Notes under the pieces: model-generated | Database searches by the model: none | Told to the model about the DNA's origin: nothing | What the model saw: only the letters and a program-made list of their open reading frames with translations | NCBI GenBank assembly: GCA_000697455.1 | Contig: JNET01029744.1 | Location: forward strand, 1 to 21,812 | Reading direction: 5' to 3' | DNA from: Basidiobolus heterosporus B8920 | Taxonomy: Eukaryota; Basidiobolomycota; Basidiobolomycetes; Basidiobolales; Basidiobolaceae | Length of the DNA stretch: 21,812 bases | Position numbers and translations under genes: made by a program | In this document: piece after piece, positions 12,708 through 21,304 of the stretch | Layout: each line of letters begins with the position of its first letter | Numbering within the stretch: the first letter of the stretch is position 1

Positions 12708-13192
12708 TTAACGGTAAGATTTTTGGTATCTGGCACGAGCACCTGGACCTCCGAACTTCTTGGGTTCGCAACGTCTGGGATCAGCGACGAGAAGAGTTCT
12801 GTCGTAGGCGACGAGCTTCTCCTTGATTTCCTTCTTGGAAGCTTCATCAACGAACTTCTGGTAGAAGGCGACGATAGCCTTGGCGATAGCTTGACGGATG
12901 GCGTAGATTTGAGAAGTGTGACCACCACCACGGACACGAACTCTGATATCGACATCAGCAAACTTGTCCTCACCAAGGATGAGGATAGGCTCGTAGACCT
13001 TGAACTTGAGGATTTCAGGTTCGACAAGCTCGATGGGGGAACCGTTGATACGGATCATACCCTTTCCACGTTTGCAGAAAGCAACAGCAGTAGCGGTTTT
13101 CTGAAGGAAAAAGATCTTTAGCAATGTGAAAACCACTCGGTTTCTAAATGTTCAGTACCAACCTTACGACCGAAAGTTTGGACAGCCTCCAT
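12708..13192 (-). CDS. RPS16: 40S ribosomal protein S16 (uS9)
   Basis: Small-subunit ribosomal protein whose C-terminal tail reaches the P-site tRNA. Two exons, 13192-13163 ([10 protein letters not shown]) and 13100-12708, with a 62-nt phase-0 intron (GTTGGT...TTCAG); 140 residues, standard length. The join [17 protein letters not shown] restores the family N-terminus. Other landmarks: [35 protein letters not shown] and the invariant end [17 protein letters not shown]. The first coding exon has exactly ten codons, as in RPS3. TCACACGTGA lies about 180 nt upstream on the coding strand. Confidence 0.98.
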
Positions 13193-13632
13193 TTTTTAAG
13201 ACTGGGGAGGGGAAAGGTGGGTCAGTAAATGGTATGTTTTAATGGATGTATTCATGGATTGGCTAACCTTGTCTACAAATGTGGTTGAACTGAGTTCAGA
13301 AGAGAAAGAACACGTCTATCACATAGCAACACTTTTGTTCCAACTTTTTGCGATGGATCCTGGATCTTAGTCACGTGTGATGGAAAAGATTTTCCTGGAA
13401 TCAGAAAAAAAGCTAGAAAAAAAGGGAAGGAGAGTGGATGTGTATGGATTGTGAATCGATTGTGAATGACTTGTGTATGGTTGGTGATAACCCAACTCTA
13501 ACCATATTTGATGATTAAACTCGGAATTTAATCAAATGTTGTGTAGATGGCAAAATGGTTGAGCAAAAGATGAATCATAGCGCAGGGAAGCAGTCAAAGT
13601 ATTTTTGGGATCAAGGAGTTGCTTGGATATTT
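13193..13632. promoter_or_regulatory. RPS16 promoter and transporter 3' flank
   Basis: A 440-bp gap. TCACGTGTGA has its core at 13372-13377. A degenerate telobox run (AACCCAACTCTAACC) lies at 13489-13503, about 300 nt ahead of RPS16. Several TGTGAATxGAT-like near-repeats occur at 13449-13475. No gene is seen. Confidence 0.5.
13371..13377. promoter_or_regulatory. TCACGTG element upstream of RPS16
   Basis: CACGTG core at 13372-13377, preceded by T and followed by TGA, about 180 nt ahead of the RPS16 ATG. Third of three TCACGTG elements in ribosomal protein gene promoters of this window. Confidence 0.55.
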
Positions 13633-15194
13633 TCATGATAATAAATAAAAAATCAAGATCATGGAGCCAATAAGGGTGAAGATCCCAAGCACATACTGAA
13701 CGATTAAGATCGAGGCAATCTCTTTGGCTTCACCATTTGGGCTATAGAACTGGGTTAGCACCATAATTGTCGTTGCAGTTGGTACGCAGGAGGCGAACAT
13801 GGCAAGAAAGATCAACGGTTTGTCGTCAGGATCAATGATCTTTGCGACTTTCACCAGCAACAGAACGAAGGATATACCAATGGCTGGAGTTACGATCAGT
13901 TTCACCACTGCGAATAGCAACGATACCCGGAAGGGAATAGCCTCGAAATCCATTCGCGCCAAGGCGGCTCCTAGATTTACCAAAGCCAGTGGGACATAGG
14001 CCGCACCAACAGAATAGATATAGGAGAAGATGAACTCCAGTGCTGGCTCTGGCGCCGGATGTACCGTCCTGACGAATAGGGCTTTAAGGACAGGAACCAA
14101 GGCCACAGTAATCCCCAGGATAACTGCCAGATTGGGTGGGGCAAATACCAAACCGAGCAAGGTCACCATTCTTCTCCGAAATCTGTACCATCTGGTTGGC
14201 TTGGATATAACCTGTATCTCAAGATGCTCGAATTCTTTAGTGTTGTGGCTTGACTCTATTTCTGAACCATTTGTGACACACTGGGTAGGCTCGTATTCGA
14301 CCTCCGACGCCAGAGGGCACTCGATACTCGATCCCTCTTCAACCCCGACTTGATGCAGATTACCTTCCTTTGAAGGGGATTCACTGAAGTCGCTCTGGAT
14401 GAGCTTGAATCCACCCAAGATGAACAAGGTTACGTTGAAAAGAACCAGAAACACAGATTGATATGCTATTCCTCGACCCCGATCGCCAGACCGGAATGGT
14501 GGCGTGTCGCCCAATGATACCATTACAGCCAAAGGGATGTCCCCCTATGAAATATGTAAGTGTTTTGCGGCAGCGTCCTGCAAACCAACGAGGTGCTTAC
14601 CCAATTGCCCCATATTGCTGCAGCTAAAAGGGAAAAGTATGCATGAGAATCCGCCACTATCACAGCTGATACACAGAAGCCTACCGATTATCCCATTACG
14701 AAAGTTACGCGGTAACGCGGTGAACATGCGAAACAAGGCGCCAAAAATCGCCCCCAGAAATATGTAAAAAATGACCATTAATGCCATGATCCTAGGCAGA
14801 GTATGCGTTTAGTCCGATGAAAGGTGTAATGGCCTAGATAACGCAAATACCCAAACTGACGGAAATAGTCCGTTCGAACGCTCTCTACCATGTTGACAAA
14901 AAGTAAACATGGAAGGATGTAGTTCACAATGATCTACAGATTTTAATCAGCTTTTTGGGACTTTTGTTTGAAGAATAGATTCAAGTTTTACCTTGGAAAA
15001 TGACTTGGCTATTGTGGGAGTAATGAACTCAATCCTTGCTAGAATATAACCGGCCGCTAGAGGGAGTCCTTAGTCTTCAAATCTAACGTAACTTGCTCTT
15101 TTGCATACTAACCGACATTGAGCATTATCTTTATGATGGGCTTGGCCGAAGTCCAGATAATTTTTTTGAAATCAAACGTGGCATCGCTACTCAT
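13633..15194 (-). CDS. Auxin-efflux-carrier (AEC) family membrane transporter
   Basis: Six exons: 15194-15113, 15068-14992, 14933-14851, 14791-14685, 14623-14601, 14544-13633; introns 44-61 nt, all GT-AG; 427 residues. The model joins into a coherent AEC (PF03547-type) protein. An N-terminal block of segments (IIKIMLNVGLPLAAGYILA; IIVNYILPCLLFVNMV; IMALMVIFYIFLGAIFGAL) leads to ALPRNFRNGI, AIWGNWGDIPLAVM and a fifth span. A charged Ser/Glu-rich loop follows (~175-248), then a C-terminal block of five spans with FAPPNLAVILGI (~257-268) and SCVPTATTIMVLTQFY (~376-391). This N-block/acidic loop/C-block order is that of fungal AEC proteins such as yeast YBR287W/YNL095C, mostly of unknown substrate and often at the ER. 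Substrate cannot be predicted. Exon five is only 23 nt and encodes the conserved AIWGNW core, so simple frame-based annotation would break the gene. Confidence 0.88.
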
Positions 15195-15537
15195 CAACAA
15201 TTTTGCTCTATCCAGGACTGTAATGTAAACAAGTTGAACTCTTTTAAAGATCGTATCTCACTTTATAAGCAATCAGGATGGCAGAAGAAGCAAGCATCCC
15301 CTTAAAGCAAGCACAACCTCCCAATTGTATTGACAACGCACATTTTTCATTTCAAAGACCAGGTCAAACCTTTTGTCGATAAAATGGACATCTTAGTGTA
15401 GTTTCATCTCCCTAATTAACGTAAAGCATTGCAGCCTGGTTCCTACGGATACGACTGTTCAGCATATAAGGGGAGGTGTACGTACTAAGTAACCGGTGAT
15501 TGATGTGCGAAAAACTGGGGCTAAATCTGCCAGATGG

Positions 15538-15589
15538 GATAGAAAGGAAAGCAATGTAACCAAGATAGAAAGGAAAGCAATGTAACCAA
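15538..15589. repeat. Perfect tandem duplication, 2 x 26 nt
   Basis: Units 15538-15563 and 15564-15589 are identical (each begins GATAGAAAGG and ends TGTAACCAA). The absence of any mismatch suggests a recent slip or duplication. The copy number is likely to vary between strains. Confidence 0.85.
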
Positions 15590-15936
15590 CAATGAAGGAC
15601 CTAGTAACAAACAAACAACATTAGTCGATTCAACTCAAGTAAGTGAATGATCTTCTCTGAGTGGCTTGCATATGACGTGATGCAGATTAGCAGTTGCATG
15701 TAACTGAGTCGGGTTGTTGTGGGTACGACGGCATCTACAACTCCCTTCCTCCACACTCTAATTTGAGAGTTCTGCAAAGGTATGATTTGTTGTGGTGTGC
15801 AAAATATAAGGTTGTTAGTGAAGATCAAAACCAAACACTAATCTCAACATAACTCAATGTGAATTTAGATGAAACCAGTGTCAATAGCACATCGGTACAG
15901 TAGAGGCCCACTTTCCCACCGATTTCCCTCGATTTT

Positions 15937-15954
15937 CCCCTTCCCCTTCCCCTT
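15937..15954. repeat. (CCCCTT)3 pyrimidine tract
   Basis: Three exact CCCCTT units within a longer pyrimidine-rich run (15920-15960). It lies upstream of a TATA box and could be a promoter polypyrimidine element of the downstream gene or a simple microsatellite. Confidence 0.6.
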
Positions 15955-16121
15955 CGCCTCTCCAAATCTCACATCAATTCTCCTTGAATCTTTGTTCTTT
16001 AGCGCGCCTCACTTCAAACCTGGGGATTTGTGTGATATTTGTTCCACATTGTCAAACTTTCCGATTGACAAAGATTAGTCGGATATTGTTCCTCTCTTAC
16101 ATGTTTCTCTTACCCTGTACC

Positions 16122-16129
16122 TATATAAA
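16122..16129 (+). promoter_or_regulatory. TATA box of the helical-repeat gene
   Basis: TATATAAA 101 nt ahead of the ATG at 16230, following the pyrimidine-rich stretch. Spacing fits a transcription start around 16155-16190. Confidence 0.5.
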
Positions 16130-16229
16130 TTGTACTTCTCTTTCATTCAACTGAGTGCTCCTTTATTTTCGTCTGGAACGATCTGACCCACTTTATCCAA
16201 TCTTTTTGCCAGTGTGCTATTCCCCCTTG

Positions 16230-17248
16230 ATGAATACATATAAGAACCTTGATGGTCCACATCGCAACGAGACGTTGCCAAGTATCCACACTGATATATC
16301 CCATGTGGAAAAAACCATGAGAGGTAGGTATTTGTTTTGTCTTTTATGCATCGAAACTAATGCATCTCTTTTGTAGACATGGACAGCAGATACAATACAC
16401 AATTTTATAGTTGGATTCGGAACGAGCGAAATATTGACTACATAGCTTACTACTTACAACGGTTAATCAACGAGATATCTGACTCCCACCGCGAATCTAT
16501 TCCAGCAGCTATTAGATGGCTAGTCAATGGATGGCCAATTCAGCAGATCGCTGAGCTTCTCATCAAACTATTTTACCACTGGGGAATTGAACATACCAAG
16601 TTCGCTTCTCTAGTCTCTGACGTCACCAAAGATTGGTCAGTATTAAACATTGTAGAGTTGATCACCACTTTGGTCATCGGGGAAAGAGCGAGCAAAACGG
16701 CCAAATTTGTCAAGTTTCTAACGAATGATTGGGAGCCTGAGGCTATCATTGAGGTTTTCAAACAGCTATGTGTACGGTTGAGATGGAGTGAACGCTACTT
16801 AAAACACTTTCTTGTGCAGTATTTGATATTGTGTGAAGAGGAACATTCACTTCAACGAATGTCCGTAAGTCAAGTTCGTGGCCGTTTTGAACTGAAAAAA
16901 TACTCAGCACAACCTCGGTCAGTAACAGACCCCAGTAGTTCTCAGTTATTGCTTTCCCTCATAGAATTCTCTACGGAGATTTTCGAAATTATCGTGTGGG
17001 AGTTGTATGAACTTCGTTATCTACAAAAGTGGAGTGCTTTATGTCCTAAGAAGAAACTCATTCTGGAAGAAAAGCCCCACTTGAATACGAATACCCTGAG
17101 TGTATCTACTCGTTGTGAGAGTAATAGTCTTAGAATAGTTACTAATAGCGACCAATTTATGGACCTGCGGACGCAGTGCATATTTGATAAGTTAACGTCC
17201 CCTCAAACACCAGATCCGTTCACGGGGTCAGGGTTCGGTCAAATTTAG
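16230..17248 (+). CDS. Unrecognised protein with about four ~34-residue helical repeats
   Basis: Two exons, 16230-16323 and 16377-17248, with a 53-nt intron (GTAGGT...TGTAG, phase 1); 321 residues. The start is the first in-frame ATG after the TATA box, though the ATG at 16379 without splicing would give 289 residues. Residues ~42-165 repeat a pattern of hydrophobic residues, Trp, then xxxxIxELI: WIRNERNIDYIAYYLQRL, WLVNGWPIQQIAELLIKL, VSDVTKDWSVLNIVELITTL and VKFLTNDWEPEAIIEVFKQL, at intervals of about 35, 34 and 32 residues. This predicts an alpha-solenoid. The rest has one more hydrophobic helix (LLLSLIEFSTEIFEIIVWEL, ~218-237), a basic patch (PKKKLILEEK) and a Ser/Thr/Pro-rich tail. There is no signal peptide. 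I recognise no family: spacing is PPR-like but the PPR consensus is absent. AATAAA at 17362-17367. Confidence 0.7.
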
Positions 17249-17562
17249 ATTATCTCGTCTAATTCATGTAAAGTATCCTAGAGTATCCCTTTGTTTGCTT
17301 AATTCGTTGTACATTCTGAGTCCGCTTTCCCTGATTCTCTCTTATTCTCTCACCCTTTTTAAATAAATCTGAAGTACTTATAAAAGCCACTCAGTGTATG
17401 CTTTTCAAAATCGTTCAGTGTATGCATATAGTAGCCGTTATTAAAGTTAATCAGATTGCTCTGGGCTACATCCACTGATTGCATCTATTTCATTAGTGGA
17501 TCAAACAGGATACAAGTTGCTTCAGACTGGTTTTATTTATTAATTACACGCATAATCTTGGT
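17249..17562. other. Convergent 3' flank with a short direct repeat
   Basis: A 314-bp gap between convergent genes. AATAAA at 17362-17367 serves the plus-strand gene. TTCAGTGTATGC at 17415-17426 repeats TCAGTGTATGC at 17391-17401. Nothing else is recognised. Confidence 0.45.
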
Positions 17563-18660
17563 TTAGTTTTTACTCGAGAACAACTGATGATTCAGATAGA
17601 AGATGTCCATTCTCTGCTGGAAGGCCTCCAGTTGCGCTATTCTGGAGTCAAGGGTGCTGCTGCTGCCGGGCATGGGCATGGGCATTGGCATTTGAACCCT
17701 GAAATGGTCCTTTTCGTTGGCAGATTGCTGAGTGACTGGGCTGATTTTACCTCCAACTCTACTATAGTTGGGAACGGCCAACACCGACTCAGAGACCTGG
17801 GATAACACTTGCCGACGCAAGACGTAGCGTTGAATGACCCCCCATGTTTGTATTCTTCCCACACCGAACAGAAAGTAATACACCCCAGTCACCAATGGTA
17901 ATGTTCCACCCATGCTACTCAGTAGGTCAAGCCAGGTGTAGGTAGGCTTCATTCTTCTTATCTGGCTAATCCACTTGTCATTGTTATTGATTGGCTGCTT
18001 TAATGGAGCCAACATTCCAGCATATGGGTAGTTACTAAAAAAGGCCAATGACAAGGATTCTTTTTGCGCTGTATAGGCTGTCCATGAAGCTCGCTGTAGA
18101 TCTTCCGTGATTTCCTGGTCTAAACCAATCCTAGAGTGTCGCGTAGGATCTAAGCTAGCCATGTATATAGTCTCGTTCACGGTGGCTGAAATAGCAGACA
18201 CCATACTTACTGAGGGATAGTATGGAAGTGAGGTTGAGTTGGTTGATAAAGCAAATGCCAGGGACTGTAAAAGCTGCACATTATTAGAAGGCAGCATGCC
18301 GAAACGAAGACCACTATATGGGGTGACTATGAACGCCATCATGGTGCCGTTAAGATAGTTGCGAACCTTTTCTACCGACCCAATGGGCTGTAGTTTGCTA
18401 GGGTCATTTGCATAAAAGCCTCCCACTAAGAGGTCCATGCCAGCTAGTTCGTCGCCATACCCAGCAACAATGAGAGTGGGTACATACATACTAAATGGAA
18501 GCTTTTCGTACTCATACCCAATAGGTGGATTTAGGACTTTCTTTAATTGTATCCATGAGTAGGCTAACCACACTGCGAAGATGACTATGCTACATATCCT
18601 GCGGAATATGATGAGGACTCCGGGCTCAAATTTCGAACCTAGTCGTATCCCTTGAACCAT
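17563..18660 (-). CDS. Two-span membrane protein with glycosylated-type loop, function unknown
   Basis: A single exon of 365 residues from ATG at 18660; a TATA box (CTATATAAGG, 18711-18720) lies about 52 nt upstream. Residues 17-39 form a first membrane span after a short basic N-terminus. Residues ~45-240 are a polar domain with three N-x-S/T sequons (N104, N141, N162), pointing to a lumenal or extracellular loop. Residues ~243-270 form the second span, WLDLLSSMGGTLPLVTGVYY then FLFGVGRIQTWG. The C-terminal 95 residues are predicted cytosolic, with an MPMPMPMP run (324-331) coded by a CATGGG microsatellite and a closing coiled coil (STLDSRIAQLEAFQQRM). I recall large families of uncharacterised proteins in Mortierella- and Rhizophagus-type fungi with a similar W..L.S..GG...L..G.Y..LFG.....WG second span; this is unverified. 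A decayed relative lies at 21305-21663. No enzymatic motif is seen. Confidence 0.8.
   Translation of the reverse strand: MVQGIRLGSKFEPGVLIIFRRICSIVIFAVWLAYSWIQLKKVLNPPIGYEYEKLPFSMYVPTLIVAGYGDELAGMDLLVGGFYANDPSKLQPIGSVEKVRNYLNGTMMAFIVTPYSGLRFGMLPSNNVQLLQSLAFALSTNSTSLPYYPSVSMVSAISATVNETIYMASLDPTRHSRIGLDQEITEDLQRASWTAYTAQKESLSLAFFSNYPYAGMLAPLKQPINNNDKWISQIRRMKPTYTWLDLLSSMGGTLPLVTGVYYFLFGVGRIQTWGVIQRYVLRRQVLSQVSESVLAVPNYSRVGGKISPVTQQSANEKDHFRVQMPMPMPMPGSSSTLDSRIAQLEAFQQRMDIFYLNHQLFSSKN
17655..17690. repeat. In-frame microsatellites (GCT/CATGGG) in the membrane protein gene
   Basis: GCTGCTGCTGCC followed by CATGGGCATGGGCATTGGCAT. On the coding strand they encode the Met-Pro run and the adjacent Ser run (PGSSS). 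Repeat lengths are in multiples of three, so expansions or contractions keep the frame. Confidence 0.75.
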
Positions 18661-19577
18661 GGCTTTTAGATAATTCTTTGATGGTAAAGCAGGTCGTATA
18701 CATATGCAAACCTTATATAGACGCTAAACGAAGTACACCTAGAAGTTCAGATTAGACCCATCCCCCTTGGATTAAGAGAAGTGAGAAATAACCGGATTGT
18801 AATGAGTACATTGGCTGAGGTACATATAGACTGCCAATTAAAGCATACCTAAGCTGATCTTATGATCAATATGACTGACTAGGTTTTTCTACTGCTTCGC
18901 GCAAGACACTCTTATTTCACATAAACCTTCGGCCATTGCCTTGGAATGTGTTGGACCAATCTTGTCTACGAAACTTTGGCTATGGTAGGTAAGCAGAAGG
19001 ATTCATCAAAGAACCAGCTCCTGAAACTGATTTCACTTGGACTTGAGCTAGTACGAAGTAAATGGGAGTCACTAACTCTAACCGGAGTTGACAGAATAAT
19101 GCCAAATCGACATCAGCAACCCTAGCCCTAGTCCTAAGCTAGATTGTAGTCTACTTAGCTAAGCTAGTCATCAGTTACCTAGTTTTACGCATTTACACAT
19201 CTCGAGTTTCATCAATTACCGCAGTTAACAGTGTAGAAGTGTATATAGAAGTACGAATATTATGTAATGATAGATGGGCTATGTGCTAAATCTGGTAGAG
19301 AGTCTAGGATTAAGAATTTGGTAGCCATAATCAGTGAAACAACCAACTTAGTGTGTGTTCTACTACTCCCCTTTTAGTATGAATGTGATGGTTAGGAAAG
19401 GAAATTTCCGAGACAAAGCGAGATGCTTCATCGGGTTTGAGCATCGTAGTTGCCTAAATTCTGAACCGATGGAACGGTGCCACTAAAAGATACTACGGAG
19501 CTATACTAGCACAGGGCCACCGAACGATGATATATAAATGCATGGGCTACCTTCTTTCCAATCCATTTTTTCACACA
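18661..19577. promoter_or_regulatory. Divergent intergenic region, membrane protein / arrestin genes
   Basis: About 0.9 kb. It contains TATA boxes for both neighbours (18711-18720 minus; about 19530-19537 plus), a degenerate telobox run AACCCTAGCCCTAGTCCTAAG at about 19118-19138, ACTCTAACC at 19075-19083, and CTAAGCTAG twice (about 19134 and 19162) next to the palindrome CTTAGCTAAG. No gene is recognised. Confidence 0.5.
19530..19537 (+). promoter_or_regulatory. TATA box of the arrestin-like gene
   Basis: ATATATAAA 40-48 nt ahead of the preferred start codon at 19578. The upstream in-frame ATG at 19527 overlaps it and would therefore lie outside the transcript, which decides the start. Confidence 0.6.
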
Positions 19578-20576
19578 ATGAGCCCAAAATTTGAAATTCA
19601 ACTTGAACAGGACACATTCTATAAGAGTCTGTTCGACGACGGCCATTCCCTATTCCTTCTTCGAGGTAAAGCAATGCTTACTCCGTCCTCCTCCATCACC
19701 GCACATCGAATTATAATATGCTTTCGAGGCGAGCTTACACTAAATAGAAGCCTTCAATCCACGCGTAAGACACTATTTGAGTACAAGTGCAATCTTCTTC
19801 ACGATACTAGATCCGAGGTGCTCAAACCAAGACCTTATTCATTTGATTTCGAGTTCCCACTCCCTGCCGATCTACCTGAGTCAGCTGTAGCAAGCTACGC
19901 AAAAATTCAGTATAGTCTGAAAGCGACGGTAGAAACCCCACTATTCCTACCTAACATAACTACCTACAAGGATGTATATATTTGCGGAACAATCAATCCC
20001 CTCGCATGCATGCCATACAATACAAAACTAGAAGCTACATGGAAGAACATGGTTGATTATGAAATCATGATTCCTTGTTCAGAATACATACCGGGTGATT
20101 CCATTCCTATCTCTTTCAAGCATCACACACTTAGCAACGAGTGTGAGCTGCTCAGTGTGTGGGCCAGCTTAGAAGAGAAAACCGTATATAGCAATATAGT
20201 TGGTCACACAGTGACCACTGGTGATTCGGTCAAGAAAATGCTTCAAGCACATGGAACAGCTATCGAAGCAGGTTCTGAAACAAGTTTTCTCACACTGAGT
20301 ATTCCAAAGTCACATAAAGAGGTACACTTTCACTGTACGACGCCGTATGTTAAAGTAACCCACGTACTCTGGATCAGAATTGAAGTCGAGCTTGATGGCG
20401 CGATCAAATACATTCGGGCAGCACTTCCAATAGTTGTTTTAAATGCTACCAGAAACAACTATATTCCAGACAATATGAACGATGCTGACCAATTGCCCAA
20501 CTATTGCTCAGTAAAGTGTGATTGTCCGCCAGATTACTCCTGCTACATGACTGACCAGAGAGAGCTATGTATGTGA
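19578..20576 (+). CDS. Arrestin-like (alpha-arrestin) trafficking adaptor with PPxY motif
   Basis: A single exon of 332 residues. ATG 19578 (MSPKFEIQLEQDTFY) is chosen over 19527 because a TATA box sits between them; the longer form would add 17 residues. The N-terminal beta domain shows FLLRGKAMLTPSSSITAHRI, ICFRGELTL, FEYKCNLL and the family-typical SFDFEFPLPADLPES, with YAKIQYSLKATVE as the central strand pair. The C-terminal domain follows with MIPCSEYIPGDSIPISFKH, the matching VKKMLQAHG segment and IRAALPIVVLN. The closing tail has LPNY (306-309) and PPDY (317-320). PPxY motifs bind WW domains of Rsp5/Nedd4 ubiquitin ligases, so the likely job is to direct ubiquitylation and endocytosis of plasma membrane cargo. 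Unusual: five Cys (310, 314, 316, 322, 331) in the last 23 residues. AATAAA at 20631-20636. Cargo is unknown. Confidence 0.85.
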   Translation: MSPKFEIQLEQDTFYKSLFDDGHSLFLLRGKAMLTPSSSITAHRIIICFRGELTLNRSLQSTRKTLFEYKCNLLHDTRSEVLKPRPYSFDFEFPLPADLPESAVASYAKIQYSLKATVETPLFLPNITTYKDVYICGTINPLACMPYNTKLEATWKNMVDYEIMIPCSEYIPGDSIPISFKHHTLSNECELLSVWASLEEKTVYSNIVGHTVTTGDSVKKMLQAHGTAIEAGSETSFLTLSIPKSHKEVHFHCTTPYVKVTHVLWIRIEVELDGAIKYIRAALPIVVLNATRNNYIPDNMNDADQLPNYCSVKCDCPPDYSCYMTDQRELCM

Positions 20577-21304
20577 TGAACACTGGCTACTTTCATCTCG
20601 ACCATTTCTTCGGGAGAATATAAATATATAAATAAACCACTACATACCATTCACCATTCACCACGAGAAACCACTGAGCTGTACACCTAGAAGATTTGTA
20701 GAGGGAAGACACTAACCGAGTTAGGCATCTCCGAAGTTACCCTTATGGTAATAGTTTCTCATTAAGCTCTGTAGATATCCTGACTACGAACGTGATTATC
20801 AAATGATCGAAAATACAATTCGAAATTCAAGAATCATAGAAATCCCATAATAACCTAATTGCCATTAAAAGAAACCTGATGGAAGCGAGTTAAATCAACC
20901 TAGCCTTATGATGATCATAAATAGCAAAAGTCAAGCTCAACAATCTGATCTTCGATTTGATGTGAATTTCCTTTCTGAAGGCACTTTACGAATCTTAACA
21001 CGATTCTACATTTCTTTTCGTTACCCAAAGAATCCTACTTACGTCATGCGAGCGTCGCATAGGGCGTATATTTTTCTTGATTTGAGCCAAGGAAACGGAT
21101 CGGATCGGATGGGATAAACGGCAAATTCGCCTTAGTTATCCGCACACCATCCGTAGTATTCTTAGAGATTGGACTCGCTGAAAGTGCGTGATCTACACTG
21201 GTATGTCATAGATGGTTAAATTTGCCATTTGTTACGGTAACATTACTTTGAATACGTTTCCGGATACTTTGAAAATCCTGTAACTTGAGAACCAACACTG
21301 TCCT
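20577..21304. other. Intergenic stretch without recognised features
   Basis: About 730 bp, AT-rich. AATAAA at 20631-20636 belongs to the arrestin-like gene. A GATCGGATCGGATGGGA run occurs near 21096-21116. The only open frame (69 codons from 20908) has no family resemblance and no promoter or splice context. Confidence 0.5.

Larger units (their letters stand above)
15195..16229. promoter_or_regulatory. Divergent intergenic region between transporter and repeat-protein genes
   Basis: About 1.0 kb without a convincing gene. It holds a perfect 2 x 26-nt tandem duplication (15538-15589), a (CCCCTT)3 pyrimidine tract (15937-15954) and a TATATAAA box (16122-16129). Short open frames of 60-77 codons on both strands lack family resemblance and splice context. 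Confidence 0.5.

Noticed and set aside
15601-15834. 77-codon minus-strand frame and 69-codon plus-strand frame (15869-16078) in the long divergent gap
   Set aside because: Composition reflects pyrimidine-rich and AT-rich DNA; no conserved motif and no polyadenylation context.
20570-20675. Possible box C/D snoRNA (GTGATGA at 20572, CTGA near 20671)
   Set aside because: The C-box match overlaps the arrestin stop codon, there is no terminal stem, and no inner D'/C' boxes or guide could be recognised.
20908-21117. 69-codon plus-strand frame between the arrestin gene and the decayed copy
   Set aside because: No resemblance to neighbours or known families; length is within chance expectation for AT-rich DNA.
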